Source of the DNA: Yersinia nurmii
GTDB taxonomy: Bacteria > Pseudomonadota > Gammaproteobacteria > Enterobacterales > Enterobacteriaceae
Reading direction: 5' to 3'
Length of the DNA: 64,000 nucleotides
Assembly: GCF_001112925.1 (NCBI RefSeq)
Contig: NZ_CPYD01000002.1
Coordinates: forward strand, 372,001 to 436,000
The notes under the pieces are model-generated. The model ran no database searches, had not been told where the DNA came from, and was given only the letters and a program-made list of their open reading frames with translations. Positions 48,697 to 59,298 of this stretch are shown piece by piece; position 1 is the stretch's first letter; each line of letters starts with the position of its first letter. The position numbers and the translations under genes were made by a program.

Positions 48697-50340
48697 CTAG
48701 CTTTTGAGATCATGGGTCTTTGGAATAAAGACCGTGAATAAAGTACCCTGCGGCGGGTTCTTCTCAACGGTGATGGTGCCACCGCTCTGATGAACATAAG
48801 TCGCGACCAGATATAAGCCGATACCGTGTTCCTCTGAGTGTTTGGAACTGACACCGCGCTCAAACAGGCTGTCTTGCAGCTCAGGGTCAATACCACAACC
48901 GTGATCGGCGACTTCCAGAATCAACTCATGACCTTCATCGGATAAATACATTTCAATATTTTTATCCCCATCAGGGTTCTTCAGACTGGCTTCAAAAGCG
49001 TTATCCAGCAGGTTGCCGATGATTGCCGCCAGTTCGTTCTCACCGAGGGTTACAGGCAGTATGCCCAACTGACAGCCGGGAATAAAGGTTAAGCTCAGCC
49101 CCAACTCTTTGGCCCTATGATATTTTCCAAACAACAGTGCCGCAATTTGCCGGTTTTTAAAGGTATCGCGCAGGGTATCAATGAGCGCCTGCTGGGAGGA
49201 CGATTCGGTTTTTACCATCTCCAGTGCGCGATCAAACTCCTTCATTTGCAATAATCCGCTCAGAGTAGACATCCAGTTGAGATGTTCATGGCGAACGGTA
49301 CGTAAATTTTCAACATACTGCTTTATCTGGCTGAGCTGTGCGCTGAGGGTATGAATATCATCCTGACTGCGGAAGCTAACCACCCAACCTTGAAAAATAT
49401 CATCAGTCCAAATGCCGGCACGGTTTGCGATGATATTTAACCCATTAAAGGTACACAACTCATCCTGTCGGTTGCCGCCTTCTCGATCGAGGAAGAAATG
49501 ATCCGGAGAAACCACGTCGCTAACGCTACGGCCAACCAATTGCTGTGGCGTGGCTGATACCCGTAACATTTTACGAGCGTTTTGGTTGATTGCCGTGATC
49601 TTGCCCTCAGGATCTACCGCCAATAGTCCTTCAAACACTGCCCCAAACAGGGCTTCCTGCTGACGAAGTACCCGCGCGATCTCCTTGGGTTCCATTCCCA
49701 TCATTTGACGACGAATATGATTGGAAAATAGCCATGCAAGAAACAGCAGGGTAATCAACATAATAACAAAAGAACTGGTGAGGGGAGTGAGATAGCTCAG
49801 ACGCCAGTGATCGATTTTACTGATCAGATAGCCGAGAGACACCACGCCGATAACTTTGCCATCGCTATCAAAGATCGGTGTTTTAGCTCGCATGGCTTTC
49901 CCCATCGACCCTTTGCCATAAATGATGTAGCTCTCGCCGCGTTCCAGTGCGCCTTCTTTAGTCCACTGCATCGGCAGGCCGATTTTGTCCGGATTAGGAT
50001 GGTAAAGACGACGGGAATTGGCATCGCCAATCACGATGTAGTCAAAATCGGAGCTGGTGCCTAGGCGTCTGACAATTTGGGCTAAGCGTTGTTGGTCTCG
50101 TTGCTTGACCGCAGAAACCACGGAGTCCATGGAGGCAACAATTTTGGCCTGATTCATGGCCATTTTACTGACCTGATTGATCAGATATTGTTCGAAACTA
50201 TGGGTTAGGAAGCGATCCATGGCCCCGATCAAGATAACGGAGAAAACCAAGAGCATTAAAAAGATGCGCAGCGGAAAGGCAATGTTTTTTAATCCACGCC
50301 ATTTTAAAAAATGGGCTTTACCAGAAAGCACGTTATTCAC
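48697..50340 (-). CDS. citA: CitA (DpiB): citrate sensor kinase
   Basis: 547 residues: a membrane helix near 25-47, a periplasmic PASp/sCache domain (about 50-180) with the TSSDFDYIVIGDANSRRLYHP-type fold of CitA/DcuS, a second helix (about 182-205, FVIMLITLLFLAWLF), a cytosolic PAS (about 220-330), the phosphoacceptor His in RTVRHEHLNWMSTLSG, and an ATPase domain with NLLDNAFEASLKN and GIGLYLVATYV. It senses citrate outside the inner membrane. Divergent from citC across about 335 bases. Confidence 0.95.
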   Translation of the reverse strand: MNNVLSGKAHFLKWRGLKNIAFPLRIFLMLLVFSVILIGAMDRFLTHSFEQYLINQVSKMAMNQAKIVASMDSVVSAVKQRDQQRLAQIVRRLGTSSDFDYIVIGDANSRRLYHPNPDKIGLPMQWTKEGALERGESYIIYGKGSMGKAMRAKTPIFDSDGKVIGVVSLGYLISKIDHWRLSYLTPLTSSFVIMLITLLFLAWLFSNHIRRQMMGMEPKEIARVLRQQEALFGAVFEGLLAVDPEGKITAINQNARKMLRVSATPQQLVGRSVSDVVSPDHFFLDREGGNRQDELCTFNGLNIIANRAGIWTDDIFQGWVVSFRSQDDIHTLSAQLSQIKQYVENLRTVRHEHLNWMSTLSGLLQMKEFDRALEMVKTESSSQQALIDTLRDTFKNRQIAALLFGKYHRAKELGLSLTFIPGCQLGILPVTLGENELAAIIGNLLDNAFEASLKNPDGDKNIEMYLSDEGHELILEVADHGCGIDPELQDSLFERGVSSKHSEEHGIGLYLVATYVHQSGGTITVEKNPPQGTLFTVFIPKTHDLKS

Positions 50341-50676
50341 CTTTATATGGCTGAATCAAATAAAATGACGATTAACATAATTTAAATTAAATGACTAATG
50401 CAAATAAAAAAACATTATCTCTAATTAAATTAATTAAAACCATAAAATAATTTATATTTACTAAATTAACTGTGAATTAGGTCAATTAACCGAGAAGTTT
50501 TTATGTTTAGCATATATTTCGGAACAGGGGGCTCAAAAAGTAAGAATAAAAATCTATAAGAATTTTAATGCGTTACTTGCATTTATATTTTTAATAAAAA
50601 GCTATGTTCCATCTGTTAATTACATATGTTTATTGTGTTTTATTTGTTATTTAATGGTTATTCCAGAGAGAGAATT
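50341..50676. promoter_or_regulatory. citA-citC divergent control region with a CRP-like site
   Basis: A very AT-rich 336-base region between citA and citC. TGTGA (50471-50475), six bases, then TCAAT (50482-50486) matches the CRP layout in nine of ten core positions apart from the last half-site bases. AT-rich CitB-type operators are expected here, but no single site can be assigned by eye. In Klebsiella and E. coli, cit promoters depend on CitB and cAMP-CRP. Confidence 0.5.
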
Positions 50677-51744
50677 ATGGACAGGGTATTTAGGATAATT
50701 AAGCGTTCAGACCATCAAAGGATTGTGGAAATAACGCATTTTTTACGTGAAAACGACTTAAATATTGATACTTCCGTTGAGGTGTTTATTACCGTATCGG
50801 TAGATGAAAGATTGGTAGCCTGCGGTGGAATCGCTGGGAATATTATTAAGTGTGTTGCCATTAGCGAACAAGTTAGAGGGGAAGGGTTGGCGCTAACGTT
50901 GGCAACTGAGCTGGTCAATCTGGCCTATGAACGGCACCACAGCCACTTATTTATCTACACCAAAATTCAGAATCAGTCCTTATTTAAACAGTGCGGGTTC
51001 TACCCCATTGCCAGCGTGCCTGGCATCGTGGTGCTGATGGAAAACAGTTCTTGCCGTCTGTCTCGTTATGCGCGCCAGCTTTCAACTTTACGCCAGCCGG
51101 GCAAAAAAATAGGCTCCATCGTAATGAATGCCAACCCTTTTACTTTAGGGCATCAATATTTGGTACGGCAAGCGGCGGCGCAGTGCGATTGGTTACACCT
51201 GTTTTTAGTCAAAGAAGATAACTCTCGTTTCCCTTATCAGGATCGCCTGCAACTGGTACTGAACGGTACACAAGATATTGCCAATTTAACCGTGCACGCC
51301 GGTTCGGAATATATGATTTCCCGCGCCACTTTTCCCTGCTATTTCATAAAAGATCAGGGGGTAGCCGACGATTGTTATACCGAAATCGATCTGAAAATCT
51401 TCCGTCAATATTTGGCTCCGGCCTTGGGAATAACTCACCGCTTTGTCGGCACTGAGCCATTTTGCACCGTAACCGCCAAATATAACCGGGATATGAGTTA
51501 CTGGCTGGAAACCCCCGATTTACCTTATCCGCCCATTGAGCTGGTGGAGATCGAGCGCCTGAAATATGGCGCAACCGCTATTTCTGCCTCGTGGGTCCGC
51601 AAATTACTGGCGCAGGGGGATAAGGACACCATTAGCAAGCTGGTGCCTGCCGCGACCTGCCATTACTTACAAAGACTGCTGGCTCAGCCTGCAAAAGCGT
51701 CGGCCAGCGCGGTCAACAAATCTGTATTTCAACTAGGTGAATAA
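50677..51744 (+). CDS. citC: [Citrate (pro-3S)-lyase] ligase
   Basis: The start at 50677 ([12 protein letters not shown]) has AGAGAGAG upstream; the frame from 50626 is unsupported. 355 residues: an N-terminal GNAT-like domain (about 1-130) and a nucleotidyltransferase domain beginning with [16 protein letters not shown], whose HxGH-like motif binds ATP. It acetylates the thiol of the citrate lyase prosthetic group with acetate and ATP, making the enzyme active. First gene of citCDEFXGT; its stop overlaps the citD start. Confidence 0.95.
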   Translation: MDRVFRIIKRSDHQRIVEITHFLRENDLNIDTSVEVFITVSVDERLVACGGIAGNIIKCVAISEQVRGEGLALTLATELVNLAYERHHSHLFIYTKIQNQSLFKQCGFYPIASVPGIVVLMENSSCRLSRYARQLSTLRQPGKKIGSIVMNANPFTLGHQYLVRQAAAQCDWLHLFLVKEDNSRFPYQDRLQLVLNGTQDIANLTVHAGSEYMISRATFPCYFIKDQGVADDCYTEIDLKIFRQYLAPALGITHRFVGTEPFCTVTAKYNRDMSYWLETPDLPYPPIELVEIERLKYGATAISASWVRKLLAQGDKDTISKLVPAATCHYLQRLLAQPAKASASAVNKSVFQLGE

Positions 51745-52040
51745 TGAAAATTATCCGAGAAGCGGTCGCCGGCACTTTGGAGTCGAGCGATGTCATGGTG
51801 CGAATTGCCCCCCACGATCTACCAGAAGTAGATTTGCTGATTAACAGCAGCGTGGAGAAACAATTCGGAGAAGCCATTCGCGCCAGCGTATTGGCATTAC
51901 TGGATCAACTTGGATTAACCCAGGTGCAGGTAATTATTGACGACAAAGGGGCGTTGGATTGCGTACTTCGTGCCCGTTTGGAGACGGCCCTGCTAAGAGC
52001 CTGTGACCTACCGCACTTGCCCTGGAGCCAAAAATTATGA
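51744..52040 (+). CDS. citD: Citrate lyase acyl carrier protein (gamma)
   Basis: 98 residues, the standard length. Ser14 in [13 protein letters not shown] is the attachment point of the phosphoribosyl-dephospho-CoA prosthetic group added by CitX. It carries acetyl and citryl groups between the alpha and beta subunits. It overlaps citC by one base and citE by four (ATGA). Confidence 0.96.
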   Translation: MKIIREAVAGTLESSDVMVRIAPHDLPEVDLLINSSVEKQFGEAIRASVLALLDQLGLTQVQVIIDDKGALDCVLRARLETALLRACDLPHLPWSQKL

Positions 52041-52933
52041 AACCAGAGATGAAGCAAAGAATGCGTCGCAGCATGCTGTTTGTTCCCGGAGCTAATGCAG
52101 CGATGGTCAGTAATGCTTTTATTTATCAGGCAGATGCCATCATGTTTGATCTGGAGGATTCGGTAATTCTGCGGGAAAAGGATGCGGCACGCCGTTTGGT
52201 TTTCCATGCCTTACAGCATCCTTTATATCAGGAGGTGGAAACCATTGTTCGAGTCAATGCGTTGGATTCGCTTTACGGGCTGGACGATCTGGAGGCGGTC
52301 GTTCGCGGTGGTGCCGATATCGTCCGTTTGCCAAAAACCGATGATGCGCAAGATGTGATTGATATGGAACGTGAAATTGCCCGTATTGAAGCGGAATGTG
52401 GCCGGGAACTCGGCAGTACCGGCATGTTGGCGGCTATTGAATCCGCTCAAGGGATTACTCAGGCGTTGGCGATTGCCCAATCTTCTCCTCGTTTGATCGG
52501 CATTGCTCTGGGCGCGGAGGATTACGTACGCAATTTGCGAACTGAACGTTCCGCAGAAGGTGTTGAACTGTTGTTTGCCCGCTGCTCCATTTTGCAGGCG
52601 GCGCGAGCGGTAGGAATTCAGGCCTTCGATACCGTGTATTCCGATGCTAATAACGAAGCCGGTTTTTTACAAGAAGCGGCATTAATCAAACAGTTGGGTT
52701 TTGACGGCAAATCACTGATTAACCCTCGCCAAATCGAATTGCTCCATAACCTATATGCCCCGACGCAAAAAGAAGTGCGCCATGCGCAAGCGGTGGTAGA
52801 CGCTGCTGAAGCGGCAGAAGCCGAAGGGCGGGGTGTGGTTTCGCTGAACGGCAAAATGGTGGATAGCCCGGTGATTGAACGCGCCAGGGCCGTCTTGAAA
52901 CGGGCTGTGCTTTCCGGTTTACGCGACGAATAA
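52037..52933 (+). CDS. citE: Citrate lyase beta subunit (citryl-ACP lyase)
   Basis: 298 residues of the HpcH/HpaI family TIM barrel. [13 protein letters not shown], the metal-site region [17 protein letters not shown] and [17 protein letters not shown] are conserved. It splits citryl-ACP into oxaloacetate and acetyl-ACP. Translationally coupled to citD. Length is close to E. coli CitE (302). Confidence 0.97.
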   Translation: MKPEMKQRMRRSMLFVPGANAAMVSNAFIYQADAIMFDLEDSVILREKDAARRLVFHALQHPLYQEVETIVRVNALDSLYGLDDLEAVVRGGADIVRLPKTDDAQDVIDMEREIARIEAECGRELGSTGMLAAIESAQGITQALAIAQSSPRLIGIALGAEDYVRNLRTERSAEGVELLFARCSILQAARAVGIQAFDTVYSDANNEAGFLQEAALIKQLGFDGKSLINPRQIELLHNLYAPTQKEVRHAQAVVDAAEAAEAEGRGVVSLNGKMVDSPVIERARAVLKRAVLSGLRDE

Positions 52934-52946
52934 GAGGGAACTAATC

Positions 52947-54458
52947 ATGAAACGCCAACAACGGGTTGATGCCCTAAGTCAAAACCCAATTCTGACCGTC
53001 ACGCCCTATCGGGAAGCGTCTAAAGCCAATTTGCAGGCTCAGAAGCCGAGGGATATCAAGCTGTGTAGCTCACTGGAAAAGGCGATTCGCCGCTCTGGTT
53101 TGCAGGATGGCATGACCATTTCGTTCCACCATGCTTTTCGCGCGGGCGACCTGACATTGAATCTGGTGATGGATGCGATTGCTGCAATGGGATTCAAAAA
53201 TCTGACGCTGGCATCCAGTTCTCTGAGTGAGTGCCATGCTCCGCTGGTGGATCACATCCGCAAAGGTGTGGTTAGTCGCATTTATACCTCGGGATTGCGT
53301 GGCCCTCTGGCAGAGGCCATTTCACGCGGGCTGCTAGCAGAACCGGTACAAATTCACTCCCACGGTGGGCGGGTCAATTTGATCGAATCCGGCGAACTGG
53401 CGATCGACGTGGCTTTCCTCGGTGTCCCTGCGTGCGACGCGTTCGGTAACGCCAACGGTTACACCGGCAATGCCTGTTGCGGTTCGCTGGGTTACGCCAA
53501 GGTGGATGCCGATTACGCCGGTAAAGTGGTGTTATTGACTGAAGCTATTGTTCCTTATCCGCATAATCCAGCCAGCATAGGCCAGGATCGGGTTGATCTG
53601 ATCGTACAGGTCGAACAGGTAGGGGATGCCGATAAGATCGGCGCAGATGCTACCCGGATGACCTCAAATCCTCGGGAATTGCTAATTGCTCGCCGCGCGG
53701 CGGAGGTGATCGCTGGCTCAGGCTATTTTAACGATGGCTTTTCTGTGCAAACCGGCACCGGCGGGGCATCGCTGGCGGTAAGCCGCTTCCTCGAAGATAA
53801 AATGCGCCGCCGCAATATTAAGGCCGGTTTCGCTCTTGGCGGCATCACATCCACGATGGTGGATCTACACGAAAAAGGGCTGATCGAAAAGCTGCTCGAT
53901 GTACAGAGTTTCGATCGCATGGCCGCATCCTCACTGGCGCGAAATCCCAATCACATTGAAATCAGCGCTAATCAATATGCCAATTTCAGCTCCAAAGGCG
54001 CGTCTGTCGATCGGCTCGACGTGGTGATCCTAAGTGCGTTGGAGATCGATATCGGTTTTAACGTCAACGTGTTGACTGGCTCTGACGGCGTGCTGCGCGG
54101 AGCCTCTGGCGGACACTGCGATACCGCCGCGGCTGCACGGCTAGCGATTATCGTCGCGCCATTGGTCCGCGGGCGTATTCCTACGCTGGTTGATGCCGTG
54201 ACCACCTGTGTTACGCCTGGCTCCAGCGTAGATATTTTGGTTACCGATCATGGTATTGCCGTTAATCCTGCGCGCCCCGAGCTCGCCGAGCGTTTGCAAC
54301 AGGCTGGGCTGGAGGTCGTCACCATCGATTGGTTATATCAACGAGCGTTGCTACTCACCGGTCAACCGAAAGCCATTGCTTACACCGACAAAGTGGTGGC
54401 GGTGGTGCGCTATCGCGACGGCAGCGTTATCGACGTTGTGCATCAAATTCAGGAATAA
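52947..54458 (+). CDS. citF: Citrate lyase alpha subunit (citrate-ACP transferase)
   Basis: 503 residues (E. coli about 510). Conserved parts include TISFHHAFRAGDLTLNLVMD, HSHGGRVNLIESGEL, FLGVPACDAFGNANGYTG and the C-terminal GGHCDTAAAARLAIIVAPLV. It exchanges the acetyl group on CitD for citrate, giving citryl-ACP and acetate. It starts 13 bases after citE, with GAGGGAA upstream. Confidence 0.97.
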   Translation: MKRQQRVDALSQNPILTVTPYREASKANLQAQKPRDIKLCSSLEKAIRRSGLQDGMTISFHHAFRAGDLTLNLVMDAIAAMGFKNLTLASSSLSECHAPLVDHIRKGVVSRIYTSGLRGPLAEAISRGLLAEPVQIHSHGGRVNLIESGELAIDVAFLGVPACDAFGNANGYTGNACCGSLGYAKVDADYAGKVVLLTEAIVPYPHNPASIGQDRVDLIVQVEQVGDADKIGADATRMTSNPRELLIARRAAEVIAGSGYFNDGFSVQTGTGGASLAVSRFLEDKMRRRNIKAGFALGGITSTMVDLHEKGLIEKLLDVQSFDRMAASSLARNPNHIEISANQYANFSSKGASVDRLDVVILSALEIDIGFNVNVLTGSDGVLRGASGGHCDTAAAARLAIIVAPLVRGRIPTLVDAVTTCVTPGSSVDILVTDHGIAVNPARPELAERLQQAGLEVVTIDWLYQRALLLTGQPKAIAYTDKVVAVVRYRDGSVIDVVHQIQE

Positions 54459-54461
54459 GCG

Positions 54462-55007
54462 ATGGATATCTTTTCACCGGGTTTGGCGGCGAATCGGAAT
54501 ATCAGCCTGCCGGAGTTATTAACCAGCCGGGAGGCACGCTATGCCCGCCAGCGAGTATGGCTGACGCGTTATGGCACTACGCTGATTTCACTCACCGTGG
54601 TTTCCCCTGGAGCGTTGAAAGACAGCCCGTTAACTCGCCGAATTTTTGGGCTGGCATGGCAAGCGGTGACGGAGGTGGCGCAACAACAAGGATGGGAATC
54701 CTTGGCGCAGGAGGCCTTCCCGCTACCGACCGGCTGTGAAGGGTTATTTGCTCTGAATCAGCCCGCTGAAGCGGTAAAAGATGCGGCGCTACTGCTTGAG
54801 ATGAAGCACCCGTTAGGGCGGCTGTGGGATATCGATGTATTAGATAGCCACGGACGGATTTTGTCACGTGGGGATGTGGGGCTGGCTCCGCGTCGTTGTC
54901 TGTTGTGCAACCGCGCGGCCAACGTGTGTGGTCGGGAGCGAACGCATTCAGTGGAAGAATTGTTAGTTCAAATGGAGTGGATGCTCGATGCCGCTATTGC
55001 CTGTTGA
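54462..55007 (+). CDS. citX: Apo-citrate lyase phosphoribosyl-dephospho-CoA transferase
   Basis: 181 residues, the usual length of CitX. The C-terminal motif [20 protein letters not shown] is diagnostic. It transfers the prosthetic group precursor made by CitG onto Ser14 of CitD. It starts 3 bases after citF and overlaps citG by 20 bases. It is a separate protein here, not fused to CitG as in some relatives. Confidence 0.95.
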   Translation: MDIFSPGLAANRNISLPELLTSREARYARQRVWLTRYGTTLISLTVVSPGALKDSPLTRRIFGLAWQAVTEVAQQQGWESLAQEAFPLPTGCEGLFALNQPAEAVKDAALLLEMKHPLGRLWDIDVLDSHGRILSRGDVGLAPRRCLLCNRAANVCGRERTHSVEELLVQMEWMLDAAIAC

Positions 55008-55917
55008 TAATCCATTCCCGCTGACTTTTCCGTTACAGGACTATGCCGATCTGGCCTATTTCGCGCTATTGGCTGAAGTCAATCTAACGCCGAAGCCGGG
55101 GTTAGTGGATCGCTTTAACACAGGTGCGCATAAGGATATGAATCTGGATGATTTCTATCGCAGCGCCGATGCTATTGCGCCTTGGTTTTCTCGCTTTATC
55201 GAGCAAGGAATAGCCACTGAGCATCTGAAGGGGGAGGCGGCATTGTCTGCGCTACGCCCGCTCGGATTAGCCTGCGAACATGCCATGTTCCAGGCTACCG
55301 GTGGCGTTAATACCCACAAAGGTAGCGTGTTTTCCCTCGGGCTTCTGTGTTGTGCTCTGGGTCGTTTGTCCGTCAGAGACGTGGCTATCAGCGCAGATGC
55401 CGTTTGTCAGGAAGCAGCCCAACTGTGCTGCGGCCTGACGGAAAGGGAATTACAACGCAAAAATCTGCAACAAACGGCGGGTCAACGTTTGTTTACTCGA
55501 CACGGTCTGACAGGGGCCAGAGGAGAGGCAGAATCCGGTTTTTCTACCGTATTAACCCACGGATTGCCGGTGTATCAACGTCTATTAAGTCAAGGGATAG
55601 ATCAGGAGTGCGCCCTGCTGGAAACCCTGCTGCATCTGATGGCGGTTAACGGTGACACCAATGTGGTGTCTCGTGGCGGCATGGCGGGATTGCTCTGGTT
55701 GCAACATCAGGCAGCGGAGATTCTGGCTAACGGTGGCATTAAAACGCCATTGGCTAAGGCTCGACTTCGCCTGTTCGATGCCCAATGTATCGCCCGAAAT
55801 TTGAGTCCGGGAGGAAGTGCCGATCTGCTGATTTTAACTTGGTTTTTGGCTCATATTCCCGATCGTCCACCTTACAAACACAATAATAACAATGCTACAG
55901 GAGTATCTCTATGTTGA
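54988..55917 (+). CDS. citG: Triphosphoribosyl-dephospho-CoA synthase
   Basis: 309 residues; the ATG lies inside the end of citX. Family segments are [41 protein letters not shown] and [16 protein letters not shown]. It makes the prosthetic-group precursor from dephospho-CoA and ATP. Its last codons overlap the start of citT. Cytosolic. Confidence 0.95.
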   Translation: MPLLPVDNPFPLTFPLQDYADLAYFALLAEVNLTPKPGLVDRFNTGAHKDMNLDDFYRSADAIAPWFSRFIEQGIATEHLKGEAALSALRPLGLACEHAMFQATGGVNTHKGSVFSLGLLCCALGRLSVRDVAISADAVCQEAAQLCCGLTERELQRKNLQQTAGQRLFTRHGLTGARGEAESGFSTVLTHGLPVYQRLLSQGIDQECALLETLLHLMAVNGDTNVVSRGGMAGLLWLQHQAAEILANGGIKTPLAKARLRLFDAQCIARNLSPGGSADLLILTWFLAHIPDRPPYKHNNNNATGVSLC

Positions 55918-57374
55918 AGTCACAAGAGAAGATATGGAAAGCACTTGCTCCCTTTATTGTTCTAGGGATCTTGTTATTAATTCCCACACCAGAAGGAATG
56001 CCACCGCAAGCGTGGCGCTATTTCGCTATTTTTGTTGCCATGATTGTCGGGATGATTTTAGAGCCCATTCCTGCGACGGCGATAAGCTTTATTGCCGTGA
56101 CGGTCTGCGTGTTATCCGCCGATTGGGTGCTATTTTCACCGGCTGAAATGGCCGATAGCAGCTTTAAATCCGGTAAAGAAGCGCTGAAATGGGGGCTAGC
56201 CGGTTTCTCCAGTACCACGGTATGGTTAGTTTTCGGTGCCTTTATTTTCGCCCTGGGCTATGAGGCAACCGGACTAGGCCGACGCATTGCTCTGTATATG
56301 GTCAAATTTATGGGGAAACGCACGCTAACGCTGGGTTACGCCATCGTCATCATCGATATTCTGCTGGCGCCATTCACGCCATCGAATACGGCCCGAACCG
56401 GTGGTACGGTGTTTCCGGTAGTGAAAAACCTGCCACCGCTGTTTGATTCATTCCCCAACGATCCGTCCTCACGCCGTATCGGTGGTTATTTGATGTGGAT
56501 GATGGTTATCGGCACCAGTATCAGTTCTTCCATGTTTGTAACCGGTGCGGCACCTAACGTTTTAGGTATTGAATTTGTTGGAAAAATCGCCGGGGTTCAT
56601 ATTGGTTGGATGCAATGGTTCCTCGCTTTCTTGCCGGTAGGTTTGATCCTATTGATCGTTGCTCCGTGGTTATCTTACGTGCTGTACAAACCGGGCGTGA
56701 CTAAAAGCAGCGAAGTGTCTACTTGGGCCAATACCGCTTTACAGGAAATGGGTTCGCTGACACGTAAGGAAATGATGTTAATAGGATTGGTATTGCTGAG
56801 TCTGTGTTTATGGGTATTCGGCGCCAAGGTTATTAACACGACGGCAGTGTGTCTGCTGGCAGTGTCCCTGATGCTGGCGTTGCATGTGGTGTCGTGGAAA
56901 GCGATTACGCAATATTCGAGCGCCTGGAACACGCTGGTCAATTTGGCGACGTTAGTTGTTATGGCTAGCGGCCTGACTCGCTCTGGCTTTATTGATTGGT
57001 TTGCCGACACCATGAGCACGCATCTGGACGGTTTCTCACCGAAAATGACCGTGGCCGCGTTAGTGTTGGTGTTCTATTTCTCACATTATCTGTTTGCTAG
57101 CCTATCGGCACACACCGCAACCATGCTGCCGGTTATTCTGGCGGTAGGGAAAGGTTTGTTCGGCATACCTATGGATCATCTGTCGATGTTACTGGTGTTA
57201 TCTATCGGTATTATGGGCGTATTAACGCCTTATGCGACCGGCCCCGGCGTGATCATTTACGGCTGCGGCTACGTTAAATCCAAAGATTACTGGCGATTAG
57301 GCGGGATTATGGGGCTGTTATATATCTCTATGCTACTGCTGGTAGGCTGGCCATTAATGAGTTTGTGGATGTAA
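55911..57374 (+). CDS. citT: Citrate/succinate antiporter
   Basis: A 487-residue DASS-family (divalent anion:sodium symporter-like) transporter with about twelve hydrophobic segments, equal in length to E. coli CitT. Conserved [15 protein letters not shown] and [13 protein letters not shown] form the paired substrate loops. It exchanges external citrate for internal succinate, which fits fermentation of citrate with a co-substrate. There are no oxaloacetate decarboxylase or CitS genes, so this is the E. coli type of locus. AGGAG precedes the ATG. Confidence 0.96.
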   Translation: MLKSQEKIWKALAPFIVLGILLLIPTPEGMPPQAWRYFAIFVAMIVGMILEPIPATAISFIAVTVCVLSADWVLFSPAEMADSSFKSGKEALKWGLAGFSSTTVWLVFGAFIFALGYEATGLGRRIALYMVKFMGKRTLTLGYAIVIIDILLAPFTPSNTARTGGTVFPVVKNLPPLFDSFPNDPSSRRIGGYLMWMMVIGTSISSSMFVTGAAPNVLGIEFVGKIAGVHIGWMQWFLAFLPVGLILLIVAPWLSYVLYKPGVTKSSEVSTWANTALQEMGSLTRKEMMLIGLVLLSLCLWVFGAKVINTTAVCLLAVSLMLALHVVSWKAITQYSSAWNTLVNLATLVVMASGLTRSGFIDWFADTMSTHLDGFSPKMTVAALVLVFYFSHYLFASLSAHTATMLPVILAVGKGLFGIPMDHLSMLLVLSIGIMGVLTPYATGPGVIIYGCGYVKSKDYWRLGGIMGLLYISMLLLVGWPLMSLWM

Positions 57375-57391
57375 CTCTCAAACAGAAATAA

Positions 57392-57418
57392 CGGGCGTTG
57401 GTGAGTATCCAGCGCCCG
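57392..57418 (+). terminator. Possible cit operon terminator
   Basis: Ten-base-pair stem CGGGCGTTGG with CCAGCGCCCG (one G-U pair) and a 7-base loop, 18 bases after citT. The T-tract is short (CTTTGCG). Confidence 0.65.
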
Positions 57419-57608
57419 CTTTGCGTTCTGATTTGCATTCAGTGTTTCATTAAGCGTATTTAAGTGAACTTCAATGTTTTATAACCATGCTATAAAAGTG
57501 GTTATGTCGGTGTCAAAGCGCAAACTTAGCGATAAACGGGTAATTAATCTTTAAAACGCGGCATAAATCACGGCATGTTTATTGTGACCATCCTCCTCAG
57601 CTACTACT

Positions 57609-58379
57609 ATGAAATCCCTTTTGGTGATTTGGTCTGATTATCCTGTGAACCCTGTTTTTATTCGGAACTTTGCCTTTTCCTCCATCCCGGCTGTCGGCCT
57701 AAATGGTCAGGCACCTTATGAGGGATTACTGGGGAAATGTGATTTTGATGTTAATGCCTATCAGGACAACCTGTTTGCTGTATACGGCATTGCCTTTCCT
57801 CCCAGCCTGCAAAAGGCAGTTATCAAGCGGCGAGCGGAGTATCTGGCCGGGCGCTTTGTTGCCAGGCAGGTGCTCAATATGCTTGGCCCGCGGGACTACC
57901 ATTTGGAAAACGGCCCCGACCGCGCTCCCTGCTGGCCAGACGGCATCCAAGGCACCCTGAGCCATAATGACAATCGGGTATTGTGTGCGGCACAAATCAT
58001 TCCGTTACGCCTTTCTGCCAGCGGCAGTGGAATAGGGTTAGATGTAGAAAGCTGGATTAGCTTGGATCGGATTGACGAAATCTGGCCGGGCATTATCAAT
58101 GATGCAGAGCACCATCAATTGCAACGTGGACCGCTGGCCTTTAATAAAATGCTGACGTTGGCGTTCTCTGCCAAAGAAAGTCTGTTTAAAGCGATTTATC
58201 CGCAGTTACGCTGCTATTTTGATTTTCTGGATGTGCGTTTGGTGGGATATTCACTGGATTCAGGCCGCTTTGAACTGGAGTTACTGCGAGAACTGAGTCC
58301 GGAATTTAAGGCCGGGCGTCGTTTTCAAGGCTGTTTTAAATTGATGGAAACTGATGTGCGTACTTTTGTAGCCTACTAA
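57609..58379 (+). CDS. 4'-Phosphopantetheinyl transferase (EntD/Sfp type)
   Basis: 256 residues. The three transferase motifs are present: GTLSHNDN near 120-127, GIGLDVES near 140-147 with the Mg-binding Asp and Glu, and FSAKESLFKAIYP near 190-202. Such enzymes move phosphopantetheine from CoA to carrier proteins of siderophore, polyketide or peptide synthetases. No such synthetase is in the window, and citrate lyase uses a different cofactor and enzyme, so its partner must lie elsewhere. It starts 234 bases after citT, apparently with its own promoter. The gene is less AT-rich than the flank that follows. Confidence 0.88.
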   Translation: MKSLLVIWSDYPVNPVFIRNFAFSSIPAVGLNGQAPYEGLLGKCDFDVNAYQDNLFAVYGIAFPPSLQKAVIKRRAEYLAGRFVARQVLNMLGPRDYHLENGPDRAPCWPDGIQGTLSHNDNRVLCAAQIIPLRLSASGSGIGLDVESWISLDRIDEIWPGIINDAEHHQLQRGPLAFNKMLTLAFSAKESLFKAIYPQLRCYFDFLDVRLVGYSLDSGRFELELLRELSPEFKAGRRFQGCFKLMETDVRTFVAY

Positions 58380-58881
58380 CCGCGATGATTTCCTCTCCCT
58401 GAGCCCGTGTTTTTCCTCATGGGTTCCATTAAGCCGAAACCTTGTGGTCTCGGCTTCTTAATGCCAAAGCTAAACCGTTAAGCTCCACGGGAAGATATAA
58501 ACTGGACTCCGAGTTTCTATTGCTAAAACTTTCGTGCATCTGCGTGGGTATGGCAGAAGATGAATTAATGTCTGGCCTCATTCCGAACTCTCTGTTTTAA
58601 ACGCTCTTTACACTGGATAAGAATTTTAAAAGGACACCAATGGTGTTCATCTTGTCACTGTGATTGGTTAGTCTGGTGTTGTTAATTAATGCTTTTATCA
58701 AATCTCATTCTAGATTTGGCTTTTTATTGTTATGGGTAATAATCAAAAAATCAGCGATGTAACTGGAGTTTCTCCATAGGTGTTTCCTAGATTGTGTATA
58801 ATAAGTTAACATACGTTTTTATCTCCCTGGCTGCTCAACACCTTATAAAATCGCGGAAAAAAATCAACCCTATCATGGTAA
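58380..58881. other. Intergenic region after the transferase gene
   Basis: 500 bases between convergent genes. A hairpin, AAGCCGA (58431-58437) with TCGGCTT (58450-58456), could end the transferase gene; the T-tract is poor. From about 58660 the sequence becomes very AT-rich. No open frame with a start signal. Confidence 0.45.
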
Positions 58882-59298
58882 TTAAGGTGTATCTACATTA
58901 TCTCGAAAAGTGTTTCGTTTGAAAATTTTCCTATATAGCGAAAATATAATTTTGATAGATCTGTAAAAGATAGAATTGTGATTAATATAACGAACAGACA
59001 TGTTTTTCTTGTTGTTTACTTTGTAAGATTTTCCTCGCAAAGATTGTAATTCGAAATCATCACTAATCAGAACGGCTTTCTTTTTTAATCGACTGAATAG
59101 TTGATGAATATTATTGTTGTTTATCGTCATCTCTCTTTCAGGCCAAATCAAAGAGAGTAAATCATCCCTATCTATTAACTGACCGTTTGACGCATGATTA
59201 ACGAGCGCGATAAATAATAAATACTCTTTATTCGTTAACTCTACACTACCTTTCAGGCTATACACAATCTTTTCATCGGCCACTACAAAATACATCAT
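58882..59298 (-). CDS. Small winged-helix (OmpR/ToxR-type) regulator
   Basis: 138 residues with excellent AAGGAGGAG before the start. Residues about 15-95 form a Trans_reg_C winged helix: ELTNKEYLLFIALVNHASNG, LIDRDDLLSLIWPERE, the recognition-helix region NNNNIHQLFSRLKKKAV and the wing LQSLRGKSYKV. There is no receiver domain, and the basic tail (residues 100-138) is not a clear membrane segment. It resembles stand-alone activators such as HilA/PsaE-type DNA-binding halves. The gene is very AT-rich (Asn, Lys, Ile codons), unlike the cit genes, suggesting transfer. It points away from the lysis cassette 1.1 kb to the right and is its likeliest regulator. Confidence 0.82.
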   Translation of the reverse strand: MMYFVVADEKIVYSLKGSVELTNKEYLLFIALVNHASNGQLIDRDDLLSLIWPEREMTINNNNIHQLFSRLKKKAVLISDDFELQSLRGKSYKVNNKKNMSVRYINHNSIFYRSIKIIFSLYRKIFKRNTFRDNVDTP

